40,959 nt of DNA from DATLBY01 sp035526665 (GCA_035526665.1 DATLBY010000067.1:1-40959), one strand, 5' to 3'. Positions 16,814 through 24,680 are shown, counted from the first letter of the stretch. Made by a program: numbers and translations. Notes: generated from the sequence alone by a model not told the origin.

Positions 16814-17488
16814 TTACTTTTTGAGGGTATAGCCGGCGGGTAACCGGAATAGGCTTGGGTCAGGCTCTCCGGATTTGTAGGATGTCACTTGGTATTGCCA
16901 CTTCGCACCCGGAATTCCGAATGTGCCCGGCCACGTACGGACCTCCCGCATGACCTGACAGCCCAACCCGGGCGCCAAGCTTAACTCAGTCACGGCATCG
17001 TCCTCATCGACAGATCGATAGCTCACGACTGCATGCCCGGCGATTTGACCCGTATCGGTACGCTTGCCTTCCCAAAGTCGAAGCTCTGCGGTGCGAGTGC
17101 AGTTGCTATCGTCCGGCAACGTGCTGGATAGCTCCCAGGTACAATCACACGGCCCGCCACGGACCGTTCGTGCCGCGTGATCAATTTGAAAGCCCGCATT
17201 GACTGGATGCAGGTAGAGACTATGCTCCCTTCGCACTCCGTCGCCAATAAAGTAGTGGTGAAAATACTCGCCCTCGCATTTGTTCATCCGGGAACCATCG
17301 CTAGCCAAGGCTAATTCGCATCGGATGCGCCCCCGGTCAATGTTGTGAAATCCCCAACTTTTGTTGGCCCAACTGTCAACCTCAAACTGAATGATTCCCG
17401 GCGAACCATCCCACAATGCGGAAATACCGAGGTAGGCTATCAGCATGCAACCACAAGGCATACCGTAGAGACACCAAAAGTGATCCAT
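16814..17488 (-). CDS. Exported or membrane-anchored hypothetical protein
   Basis: A 224-aa protein starting MDHFWCLYGMPCGCMLIAYLGISAL, a hydrophobic N terminus that could be a signal peptide or anchor. The rest is beta-rich with several cysteines (GGPCDCTWEL, RIRCELA) and ends DPSLFRLPAGYTLKK. That ending recurs in Acidobacteria secreted proteins that resemble lipoprotein-carrier or DUF4412-like beta folds. The frame extends to 17533, but the ATG at 17488 has an AAGGA upstream and starts the hydrophobic stretch. It lies between the tRNA genes and the ORF6N relic, facing the tRNAs. No function can be given. Confidence 0.7.
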   Translation of the reverse strand: MDHFWCLYGMPCGCMLIAYLGISALWDGSPGIIQFEVDSWANKSWGFHNIDRGRIRCELALASDGSRMNKCEGEYFHHYFIGDGVRREHSLYLHPVNAGFQIDHAARTVRGGPCDCTWELSSTLPDDSNCTRTAELRLWEGKRTDTGQIAGHAVVSYRSVDEDDAVTELSLAPGLGCQVMREVRTWPGTFGIPGAKWQYQVTSYKSGEPDPSLFRLPAGYTLKK

Positions 17489-17604
17489 GAGTTCCGTTTC
17501 CTTCAGACCACGGGGCGGAGCGGCGCGTCGCAAGCGGTGCGCCGGGCATCAAGCAACATTCCCTCGGCCAGATCCCCAAAATCCTAGGCGAGTGATAGGA
17601 TTAA

Positions 17605-18189
17605 ATGAAACATAACCATATTATTTTCAATGAAGTAGATGCACATGGATGCAGAGTTGGCCGTCCTATTGAACGAATCGAGAACCATATTTATCTAATC
17701 CGTGGAGAGAAGGTTATGCTCGATGCTGACTTGTCTCAACTCTACCAAGTTGCAACCAGGGCGCTGCTTCAAGCTGTTAAACGAAACATGAACGCTTTCC
17801 TGCAGACTTCATGTTTCAACTCACTGCCGAAGAAGCGGAATCTTTGAGATCACAAACTGTGATCTCAAACGCAGGCCGTGGTGGTCGCCGCTACTTACCC
17901 TACGTCTTCACTGAGCACGGCGTGGCCATGCTCTCATCGGTGCTCCGGAGCCGGCGGGCCCTACAGATGAACATCCTCATCATTCGTGCCTTCGTTAAGC
18001 TTCGTGAGCTCATCGCCAGCCACAAGGATCTAGCGGAACGGATTGAGAAATTGGAAGCAAATCAAGACCAGCACGCATCGGTCATAAACATCCTGGCCGA
18101 GGAGATCGACAACCTGAAAATGCCGCCGTCGGGAGAGCCGAGGGAAGCGTATTGGTTTTATTGTGGCTGATGACGGAAAAGGAAAGTAA
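17605..18189 (+). pseudogene. ORF6N-domain (phage antirepressor-like) gene with two frameshifts
   Basis: Joining three frames gives a near-complete ORF6N-domain protein of about 194 codons. Frame 1 supplies ENHIYLIRGEKVMLDADLSQLY and ALLQAVKRNMN. Frame 2 supplies FMFQLTAEEAE, RYLPYVFTEHGVAMLSSVL and a coiled-coil segment (LAERIEKLEANQDQ). Frame 3 supplies KRIGFIVADDGKGK and the stop at 18187. The first break, near 17793, is one missing base where the family has N-R-F-P-A-D-F. The second is one extra G in the GGG at 18142-18144. The two shifts cancel, so the final stop is in the original frame. ORF6N proteins bind DNA and occur in prophages and chromosomes. Sequencing error is possible but would need two events. 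Confidence 0.8.
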
Positions 18190-18340
18190 ACCCGATAACA
18201 ACCCGAGCAAGGCACGAACACTTCGAAGCTATCACAGACGGCAAGGAAATAGACGAATCATCCTCTACGCCGACTGCAGCACCTAATGATGCTCGAAAGA
18301 GACCCGCTGGCGGCGAGCGTCGATCAATTTACGTCCACGT
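18190..18340. other. Intergenic stretch, no gene recognised
   Basis: Between the end of the ORF6N relic and the truncated metB start. One plus-strand frame stays open from 18171 through the metB fragment, but it has no start with a ribosome site and encodes nothing I recognise. Confidence 0.5.
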
Positions 18341-18435
18341 CGCATTACACTGGGCAGTGATGAAGATCGAGACACTCGCGGTGCATGCGGGACGCTATAT
18401 CGATCCGGCAACCGGTGCGGTCACGCCCCCGATCC
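18341..18435 (+). repeat. Left copy of a 95-bp direct repeat (start of metB)
   Basis: Aligns without gaps to 23537-23631 with 90 of 95 identical bases. It includes 19 bp upstream of the metB start codon and the first 25 codons. Similarity stops abruptly after GATCC at 18435. Of the five differences, one is upstream of the start codon and four are silent third-position changes. Confidence 0.95.
18360..18435 (+). pseudogene. Truncated 5' fragment of a second metB gene
   Basis: The first 25 codons of cystathionine gamma-synthase, starting ATG at 18360 and encoding MKIETLAVHAGRYIDPATG and six more residues, identical in protein sequence to intact metB at 23556. Beyond 18435 the DNA is unrelated and the frame meets TAG shortly after. 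It cannot make an enzyme. Because all four coding differences from the intact copy are synonymous, the fragment probably descends from a metB gene that was functional and under selection when the copies separated. Confidence 0.85.
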
Positions 18436-18650
18436 CGCATTTCGCGTCCTTTCCCTCAGGGTGTCATCTTTCGCGGCGCAGTTGCCACTATTAGCCGCGG
18501 CAGCAGACGGTGCCCCCTATCTCATTGGCCTCCGGGCGGACTGTGGTTGTGATCCTCGCTTCCGTAACAACGTGATCCCGGTCAGCAGAGGAAACCCGCA
18601 GTGCCCTTAGGAAGGCATGATGCGTTCTTGAGGTTCAGACCCCCGCCCGG
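18436..18650. other. Downstream flank of the Hsp70-like gene, no gene recognised
   Basis: 215 bp between the metB fragment and the stop of the Hsp70-like gene. Short open stretches exist on both strands but have no ribosome site and no family motif. No transposase end, inverted repeat or strong terminator was seen. Confidence 0.4.
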
Positions 18651-20432
18651 TCAGAATCGCTCAAGGCCGCCTGGTGTCGAGGCGCCTCCCTGCCATTCGT
18701 CAATTATGTTCTTTTCACTCACTATTGGCAGGGCACCGCCGATCGCAACCGCCAGCTGCGGATACTCCCGCTGGAAATCAGCATCGAAGGTTTCCGCGAC
18801 AAATTTCGGGATGTCCCGTGCAGGTTTGAACAGTAACTTGCCCCCGCCGATCTCCCAGGGTTTCTTCTGTAGGTCCTTGATCATCGGTAGATTCGCGCCA
18901 CCCCCAGTCAGCACAATCAATGGACGCTCAGTAGCGGCTTGCCAACTCGGGTTGACCGAACTGAAGAACCTTGTGATCGCCTTCTCGATTTGCACACCTA
19001 GACTTCTGACCTGCTCATGCTGCAGAAATTCTGCGGCTTCGATGGACACGCTTTGATCATTCACGAGTGTTAATTCCAATCGCCCGTTAATAAACATCTG
19101 TTCTTTTAAGCGCCGCAGTCCACGAAGGCGAAGATCGATTTCTATGTTTCCCCTCATTGAGCTGGTCAATCCGCCGTGCACCTTGGAAAGAAGTTCGTGG
19201 AGCAAAATTTCGTCGAGATCGTCGCCCGCCCTTCGAATGGCTTCGCCGCCCGGAAGAATGGGAAACGCAGTTCTCCTGTCGATGCGGGCATCCTGCGTGA
19301 CCCAAAACAGCGAATAGTCAGTTGTACCCGCGCCCACGTCTACAACGAAGATCAGATTCCTCGCGGCGCTGTCTGTCCACACCCGACCTGACCCAGCAGC
19401 AAGCGGCTCCAATAAGCCTGATGGATACGCCCCTTCCTGGTCAGATCCATCTAGCAGGCACTTGAGGGCCTCGTCATGTTTGGCTGCCTCGACGCTGATT
19501 CTCTTCAGTTCGTCGGCCGGAATGCCCTGTTTCCACTGGCCCCTGAACGTATCTGCCAACAACTGTGCTCTTGCCACGTATCGGGCAAGCGCCGGTCCGG
19601 CCCAGGCTCGCTGGCTATGGGACCATGCGGGAATTGTGAATCTGCGCTTTACATTCCGACTCCATGGAATTGAGATGTCGGGCGACGCGAGATCGGTCAG
19701 GTATGCAAGAAAGAATGTAATGACGTCTTCGTAAGTAAGATCGACAGCTGTCGGATTCGCGTTTGAATCGAGTTTGCGAAGACCAAGCTTCTGCTCAATT
19801 CCTGCGTGGTTAAGGTGCCGCTTCAGAGAATCCAGCCGTTTACGCTTACCGTCCGGCTGGAAAGATTCCATACTTCTGCGAAGCGCCTCAGATCCGGCAA
19901 ATACAAGACCATCGTCCGAGATCCATACTGAAGATGCGACGGTGTACCCTGATCCGTCAATGTCGTTATCTTTGCGCCCTAACCCGATTTCGTGCAGCTC
20001 GGGCTCATCACCGTTTCCCGCTAGGGTGGCAGCGAATGCTTTGGATTTTGCCGTGCCGAAATCGATACAGAGCACGCTTCCGTTGGTGGCAACTCCGGAA
20101 AGCACGCTGTCGTCGAGCTTAAACTGTTGGGCTCGCGGACCCATAAGTCCTGCCGGTGGGGGTGGCTTTAACGGCACAGTGTCCGACTCTTTCGCTAGCT
20201 CAACTGCGCCTGATGCCTGCCGTTCCGTTTCGATCACAGAGCAATCAATTGCGGATGGCTTCGGCGGCGCCTGCCCCGACGGCTTCCCATCAGGTGCAGC
20301 CAGCACAGCGGCAAGCGCCTTCCGTTCAAGGCCCGACACGACACCTTCGAATTGCGGCACTTCTCGCTTCGCATCCGCTTCGAGCCGGGAAAGAAGGCTC
20401 TCCAGCAATGACTGCGCTACGTTCTCATCCAT
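18651..20432 (-). CDS. Hsp70-like actin-fold ATPase lacking a substrate-binding domain
   Basis: A 593-aa protein. Residues 1-45 form a helical segment and 46-118 a Pro-rich linker; an Hsp70/actin-type ATPase domain follows. Motifs in order are phosphate-1 LCIDFGTAKSKAFA (121-134), TIPAWSHSQRAW (267-278, matching the Hsp70 PAYFNDSQR region), phosphate-2 FVVDVGAGTTDYSL (362-375), AGDDLDEIL (402-410, matching GGEDFD) and adenosine motif IVLTGGGANL (506-515). It ends near AVAIGGALPI (561-570) plus a short tail, so the C-terminal substrate-binding and lid domains of DnaK are absent. The ATG has AGGAG 8 nt upstream, just after the stop of the preceding GrpE-like gene. Cytoplasmic; no client is evident. 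Confidence 0.88.
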   Translation of the reverse strand: MDENVAQSLLESLLSRLEADAKREVPQFEGVVSGLERKALAAVLAAPDGKPSGQAPPKPSAIDCSVIETERQASGAVELAKESDTVPLKPPPPAGLMGPRAQQFKLDDSVLSGVATNGSVLCIDFGTAKSKAFAATLAGNGDEPELHEIGLGRKDNDIDGSGYTVASSVWISDDGLVFAGSEALRRSMESFQPDGKRKRLDSLKRHLNHAGIEQKLGLRKLDSNANPTAVDLTYEDVITFFLAYLTDLASPDISIPWSRNVKRRFTIPAWSHSQRAWAGPALARYVARAQLLADTFRGQWKQGIPADELKRISVEAAKHDEALKCLLDGSDQEGAYPSGLLEPLAAGSGRVWTDSAARNLIFVVDVGAGTTDYSLFWVTQDARIDRRTAFPILPGGEAIRRAGDDLDEILLHELLSKVHGGLTSSMRGNIEIDLRLRGLRRLKEQMFINGRLELTLVNDQSVSIEAAEFLQHEQVRSLGVQIEKAITRFFSSVNPSWQAATERPLIVLTGGGANLPMIKDLQKKPWEIGGGKLLFKPARDIPKFVAETFDADFQREYPQLAVAIGGALPIVSEKNIIDEWQGGASTPGGLERF

Positions 20433-20447
20433 GTGACTGTCTCCTGA

Positions 20448-21908
20448 TCAGCTTAGAGGTTCTACAATTGCCTTCCGTACCACCCGCCGCCCGCCTGATT
20501 CACTCGGTGCATCAACGCCTGGCTTGAAAATTCTTACTTTCCTGGCTCCGGACTTCATGCCGCCGGCCATCTCGTGCTCCAACGGTGAATAATCTACCGC
20601 ATCCCCTGTCCTACCGACGACGGCAAGCCCGCGCACTTTGATTAGCGCGGCAAGGGAGTTGTTGGTGCTTCTCACCAGCCGCATCAAGCTCTCGACCAAT
20701 TCACCGGAGGCGGGAACCATCACACTAATCTCGGGCAGAGCCTCGCGTTCGACACGGTACTGCATCTCCTCCAAACGAGACGCGTCGATCATGAGATCTG
20801 CTATAGCTTCGTCGAAACTCAACATCTGGCTTTCGGCCGCCAACGAGCTTCTCCGTTTTGCGACAGCCCCCGAAAGCCACCGGGCGAGGTCCTCGGGGAG
20901 ACCGGGAGCACGTTTGAGGATCTGTTTGGCCCGGCTACGCGCGCGCGCGGCGGCACCTGAGGCCGTGACCAAGTGGTTGTAAAGGTTATCGTCGGCTATG
21001 CCGGCGCGCACCAGGAGCTCGATGGCCTCACTGATGTCCCGCGCCAAGAGTTGGGCGGATTTGGAACTTTCCGTGAAGCCCTCCCATCGGTGTTCGCGAT
21101 ACCAGCCGCGCACGGCGCTCAGCGCCGCATATGTTTCTGGAAGCGTTGCGGATGAGAATCGCGCCCGCACGATTGCGTGAACCAATCCAAGTGCCTCTTC
21201 TGATACCTCATCAAGCACGGTTTCAGTGGTAGGAGTACCTGTTTGCTGAAAGCTTTCCACCAGCAAAGCGCGTAAGTTTTCGCCAGCAACGACACCGGCA
21301 TCTTTCATCGAAAGCTCGTACGCACCTCTCAAGGCTTCGACAATTCGGCGGACCCTTTTGCCTTTACTGTCGCCAGGCTTTTCGGTACGAAACTCCAGCC
21401 GCCGCAAAGGCGTCAGAAGCAATTCGAGCGTGGCGCCTAGATCCGGAGTCATCGCGATGATGCCTTCCATGCATTCGCTGCGGACTTTCTCTGATCCTTC
21501 CTCCTCAATCGCCGCCACGGCCAGAAATCTTGGAATCCAGGCATGATCCACGTGCCGCCAAATATTAGCCACATAGAAACGATCGTCAGGATCGACGATG
21601 TCTTGAAGCGGCGGGAGCGGTTCATCGATTCTTGATAGCTCTGTGACCACACGCGGCCTAAGTGTCTTGACGAGCGAGCCAATCCGGATCAGGCTTGCCA
21701 TGCTTTTCAGGCGTCTGTCCGGGTGAGGAGTATCTTCGGCTGATCGAAGTAAGGCCTGAAATCCTTTTTCGAATAAAGGATCTTTTGCGGCCTGGTGAAG
21801 TTGCTTCACCTTCATCAGTTCCGAAAGCGCCTCTGCTTGCAGTTGCACGTCTTCAGTCGAACTGAAACGGTCCAGCTGATCGCGCATTATTGTGTTTGAA
21901 TCTTTCAT
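20448..21908 (-). CDS. Helical protein with C-terminal GrpE-like nucleotide-exchange domain
   Basis: A 486-aa protein, first gene of the pair with the Hsp70-like ATPase (15 bp apart). Residues 1-370 are almost all helical, resembling a HEAT-like or coiled scaffold. From about 395 the pattern follows GrpE: a long helix (LVESLMRLVRSTNNSLAALI), then VGRTGDAVDYSPLEHEM, matching the GrpE pattern VGEPFDPNLHEA, and a beta wing ending GRRVVRKAIVEP, like DRVLRPALV in GrpE. GrpE releases ADP from DnaK, so this protein is plausibly the dedicated exchange factor of the adjacent ATPase. The match was made by eye and is the key inference. Start ATG at 21908; the ribosome site is weak. Confidence 0.75.
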   Translation of the reverse strand: MKDSNTIMRDQLDRFSSTEDVQLQAEALSELMKVKQLHQAAKDPLFEKGFQALLRSAEDTPHPDRRLKSMASLIRIGSLVKTLRPRVVTELSRIDEPLPPLQDIVDPDDRFYVANIWRHVDHAWIPRFLAVAAIEEEGSEKVRSECMEGIIAMTPDLGATLELLLTPLRRLEFRTEKPGDSKGKRVRRIVEALRGAYELSMKDAGVVAGENLRALLVESFQQTGTPTTETVLDEVSEEALGLVHAIVRARFSSATLPETYAALSAVRGWYREHRWEGFTESSKSAQLLARDISEAIELLVRAGIADDNLYNHLVTASGAAARARSRAKQILKRAPGLPEDLARWLSGAVAKRRSSLAAESQMLSFDEAIADLMIDASRLEEMQYRVEREALPEISVMVPASGELVESLMRLVRSTNNSLAALIKVRGLAVVGRTGDAVDYSPLEHEMAGGMKSGARKVRIFKPGVDAPSESGGRRVVRKAIVEPLS

Positions 21909-22268
21909 TGGTCCGGCTCGATCTCTTCCTTACTCGACCAGCGCCTTGAAAACAGCGTCGGTAGCGTCCTTACAGAACTCGATGCTGATGCGCGTCCATC
22001 AGGTCAAGGACGATTTTATCCTCACCGGCAAACTTGCCGGTATACACTAAAGCCGCGTCGAAGCGCAACGCAGGTAGGTGACGAGAAGCCGCTCCTGTCT
22101 TCCGTTCCGCCAAGGAAAGGATGGATGGTCTCAAGCCGCGTGCAACAGCGAATATCCTTCGTTAACGATTGCCCAACCGAAGGATATCCCAGGTTTGTTT
22201 TCTTATCATGGGGATGCGAGATGCCGGCGCTGCCGTAGCGGGGGTGGGCATTTCCAACAGCAATCTCA
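21909..22268. other. Degenerate region upstream of the Hsp70-like cassette
   Basis: 360 bp without an intact gene. On the minus strand it holds a Fic relic (22047-22154) and short open pieces, one ending ISIEFCKDATDAVFKALVE with its stop at 21930-21932, 21 bp before the GrpE-like gene. This looks like the tail of a lost upstream gene. Frames change several times, indicating decay. Confidence 0.5.
22047..22154 (-). pseudogene. Fragment of a Fic/DOC-family gene
   Basis: Reading leftward, the DNA encodes LETIHPFLGG, then one base is missing and it continues NGRQERLLVTYL. Together these match the Fic active-site motif HPFxxGNGRxxR with flanking residues (family form roughly ETIHPFLDGNGRTGRLLVTYLL). 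The LLHA upstream also fits. A stop follows at 22049-22047, and neither the N-terminal nor the C-terminal Fic domain is present. Fic enzymes AMPylate proteins and often act as toxins or are found in defence loci. This one is clearly dead. Confidence 0.65.
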
Positions 22269-22487
22269 TCACTGGACCGGTGTTGGGCTATTTGCCGCCT
22301 TCAGCGCCGCCGATACCGCGTCCCAAGCGTCGCGATAGGGGTTGAGCGCAAACATGATGGTTTCTTGCAGCTGGCACCATTTCTCGACGCTCAACGAGTT
22401 CTTCTCCTCATCCTCTTCAGATCCCGGTTCGGTGAAGCCGGCCCTCTCTTCGCTCCGCGCCTCTCGCCGTTGTTTGCTCCAAAACAT
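22269..22487 (-). CDS. Small hypothetical protein
   Basis: A 72-aa protein: a charged N-terminal half rich in Arg and Glu, then an amphipathic helical part (SVEKWCQLQETIMFALNPYRDAW). The ATG at 22487 has GAGG with 6 nt spacing, which supports translation. It is divergent from the GPKTPEGK-family gene at 22745. No family recognised. Confidence 0.45.
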   Translation of the reverse strand: MFWSKQRREARSEERAGFTEPGSEEDEEKNSLSVEKWCQLQETIMFALNPYRDAWDAVSAALKAANSPTPVQ

Positions 22488-22744
22488 TTCCCACCTCTTT
22501 TGCCACTAACCTAGCAGCCGACTACCGGCAACTCCCCCCGGCCTCCCGTACCTCCAACAAAGCAAGCCAAAAAGATTTTGGATTTCGCAGTCATCGTGCG
22601 ATCGGCGTTCCCCTGCGTTTATCGGCGGCCAACCCATTCACACGCTCCGCCCACCTCAATCTCCTAGTCTCCCTGTCACATACAAATCTTCTCGATTCGT
22701 TCCCGTTTCCAGCTCCGCTACTGTCGAGGCGAAAAGGGAACATC

Positions 22745-23437
22745 ATGTCCTCACTACGAAAAAGCGAAGCTGCCCGTATCAATGGAGCCAAATCCCATGG
22801 CCCCAAAACTCCCGAAGGGAAAGCCATCTCCTCCATGAATGCGCTCCGCCATGGCCTGTGCGCCAAGGCCCTCGTGCTCTGCAATGAGGACGCCGCAGCC
22901 TTCGAGGCCATGCGCAATGGCTACCTCGAAGAGTTCCAGCCCGTCGGCTCCAGCGAGCTTGATCTGCTTGACGAAGTGGTTGCCGCCCGCTGGCGTCAGT
23001 GCCGCGGCTGGGGAGTCGAGACCGCCATGATCGACCTCAAAATGGACCAGCAGGAGAAGGGTCTCGAAGCCCGCTACAAACAGCTCGATGAAGCCACCCG
23101 CACGGCCATCGCCTATAGCTCGCTCACCGAGGGCAATCATTCGCTCGATCAGATCCAGAGGCACGACACTCGCCTCAGCCGCATGTACCGCCTCGCGTTG
23201 AAAACACTGGTCGAACGCCAGGATCGCCGCAAGGCAGAAGCCGCAAATACGGAATTTCAGAACGAACCCAACGCCGGCAAGCCGGCCGATCCGCCGCCAG
23301 CCCCCAGCGCCACACTTCCGAAGCAATTTCCAAGCACATCCCCACAACGTTCGCCGCAATCTGAGAAATTTCAGAACGAACCCAGCCAGCCGGATGTCCA
23401 ACCGGCTGCCCCAGATCTCGGTGAGGAAAGGCGATGA
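22745..23437 (+). CDS. GPKTPEGK-motif family protein, unknown function
   Basis: A 230-aa soluble protein opening with RINGAKSHGPKTPEGKA, then SSMNALRHGLCAKAL. This N-terminal motif marks a family I know as common and multi-copy in Acidobacteria and some Proteobacteria and Planctomycetes, usually annotated hypothetical. A helical middle follows (EAMRNGYLEEF, SELDLLDEVVAARWRQ), then a Pro/Ser-rich disordered tail in which FQNEP occurs twice (171-175 and 209-213). The ATG has AAGGGA 6 nt upstream. The basic motif resembles DNA-binding or terminase-small-subunit-like heads, but that is speculation. It is the last gene before intact metB. Confidence 0.75.
   Translation: MSSLRKSEAARINGAKSHGPKTPEGKAISSMNALRHGLCAKALVLCNEDAAAFEAMRNGYLEEFQPVGSSELDLLDEVVAARWRQCRGWGVETAMIDLKMDQQEKGLEARYKQLDEATRTAIAYSSLTEGNHSLDQIQRHDTRLSRMYRLALKTLVERQDRRKAEAANTEFQNEPNAGKPADPPPAPSATLPKQFPSTSPQRSPQSEKFQNEPSQPDVQPAAPDLGEERR
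23253..23270 (+). repeat. 18-bp repeat inside the GPKTPEGK gene, copy 1
   Basis: AATTTCAGAACGAACCCA is identical at 23253-23270 and 23367-23384, in the same reading frame, encoding the repeated FQNEP. Identity at every codon position suggests recent duplication or a constrained element rather than protein-level convergence. Confidence 0.8.
23367..23384 (+). repeat. 18-bp repeat inside the GPKTPEGK gene, copy 2
   Basis: Second identical copy of the 18-bp unit at 23253-23270, 114 bp (38 codons) downstream. Confidence 0.8.
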
Positions 23438-23536
23438 CGATATGGAGTGCCTGGGGCGGCGCAACGATCATGAGGCCTTGGCCTGATCTCTGGTCAGGAG
23501 CGTTCGCGGCAGTTGCCGCTCGCGAGCGCCCCACGG

Positions 23537-23631
23537 CGCACTACACTGGGCAGTGATGAAGATAGAGACACTCGCGGTGCATGCCGGACGCTACATCGAT
23601 CCCGCAACCGGTGCGGTCACGCCCCCGATCC
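23537..23631 (+). repeat. Right copy of the 95-bp direct repeat (start of intact metB)
   Basis: Partner of 18341-18435 (90/95 identical, ungapped). It covers the upstream 19 bp and first 25 codons of the functional gene. About 5.1 kb of accessory DNA lies between the two copies. Confidence 0.95.
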
Positions 23632-24680
23632 ATCTGTCCACTACCTTTGAACGGGCCGCGGATGGGGAATTTCCGCTCGGCTTCGCCTATTCCCGCGAGA
23701 ATAATCCCAACCGGCAAATGCTGCAAAACTGCCTCGCCGCTCTCGAAGGAGGGAAGGAGGCCCTCTGCTTCTCCTCCGGACTCGCCGCCATTACCGCCCT
23801 GATCCAGGGACTCGAACCCGGTGACCATATCCTCGCACCCGATGATGTCTACTACGGCCTCCGGAAACTGCTGGGCCAGGTGTTTGCCAAGGCGCAACTG
23901 GAGACCACGTATCTCGATATGTCCGATCTGGATGCCGTGCGGGCCGGTATCCGGCAGAATACGCGCCTCATCTTCGTGGAAACTCCGTCCAATCCGCTGC
24001 TCAAGATTACCGATCTGGCGGCCATCGCCCGGATCGCCAGCGGCTCGAATGCGATTACGGTGTGCGACGGCACGTTTGCCACGCCTGTCCTGCAACGGGC
24101 TCTTGATCACGGTATCGACATGGTGATGCATTCCACCACCAAGTACATCGGGGGCCACAGCGATGTGGTCGGTGGGGCGCTTATCACCCGGCATGACAAC
24201 TATCTTTTTGAGCGCGCCCGCAACTCGCAGCGCTATGGCGGGGCCGTTCCTTCGCCCTTTGACTGCTGGTTGACGCTGCGCGGCATCGACACGCTGCCCT
24301 GGCGGGTGCGCGCGCAGTGTGCCAACGCCTCCGCCGTAGCCGCTTTCCTGTGCCAACATCCGGCGGTGGAGACCGTTCATTACCCCGGATTGCCGTCCCA
24401 TCCGGGACATGAGATTGCCGCGCGCCAAATGTCCGCGTTCGGCGGCATGCTCTCTGTGCAGATCCATGGACTCGAGACCGCTATGTCGGTCGCGGCCCAG
24501 GTCCAACTGTTTACCCGCGCCACCAGTCTGGGGGGAGCGCATAGCCTGATTGAGCACCGGGCCTCCATCGAAGGGCCCCAGAGCAGAACGCCGCGGAATC
24601 TGCTCCGCCTGTCGGTCGGTTTGGAACATGCCGACGACCTGATTGCCGATCTCGAGCAAGCTCTCCCTGCGCGTCCGTGA
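23553..24680 (+). CDS. metB: Cystathionine gamma-synthase / trans-sulfuration PLP enzyme
   Basis: A 375-aa cytoplasmic enzyme of the Cys/Met-metabolism PLP family. It most likely joins an activated homoserine ester with cysteine (or sulfide) in methionine synthesis. Visible motifs are YSRENNPN (46-53), the phosphate-binding SSGLAA (from 74), CDGTFATP with the pyridine-binding Asp172, and the PLP lysine Lys197 in HSTTKYIGGHSDVVGG. Synthase and lyase members are hard to separate by eye. The start is GTG 23553 or ATG 23556; there is no Shine-Dalgarno sequence. A TACACT conserved in both repeat copies lies just upstream and could be a -10 box of a leaderless message. The stop overlaps the next gene (GTGA). 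Confidence 0.92.
   Translation: MMKIETLAVHAGRYIDPATGAVTPPIHLSTTFERAADGEFPLGFAYSRENNPNRQMLQNCLAALEGGKEALCFSSGLAAITALIQGLEPGDHILAPDDVYYGLRKLLGQVFAKAQLETTYLDMSDLDAVRAGIRQNTRLIFVETPSNPLLKITDLAAIARIASGSNAITVCDGTFATPVLQRALDHGIDMVMHSTTKYIGGHSDVVGGALITRHDNYLFERARNSQRYGGAVPSPFDCWLTLRGIDTLPWRVRAQCANASAVAAFLCQHPAVETVHYPGLPSHPGHEIAARQMSAFGGMLSVQIHGLETAMSVAAQVQLFTRATSLGGAHSLIEHRASIEGPQSRTPRNLLRLSVGLEHADDLIADLEQALPARP

Noticed and set aside
21720..21728. HPD tripeptide in the GrpE-like protein, as in J-domains
   Set aside because: The surrounding residues lack the YxxLGV and helix II/III pattern of DnaJ; a chance tripeptide.
22754..23464. 236-codon minus-strand frame opposite the GPKTPEGK gene
   Set aside because: The plus strand carries a recognised family motif and a ribosome site.
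23438..23552. SAM riboswitch upstream of metB
   Set aside because: Only short dyads (CCTGA/TCAGG, GCGGCA/TGCCGC) are present; the conserved SAM-I core is absent.
23541..24659. 372-codon minus-strand frame opposite metB
   Set aside because: Composition only; metB is unambiguous on the other strand.
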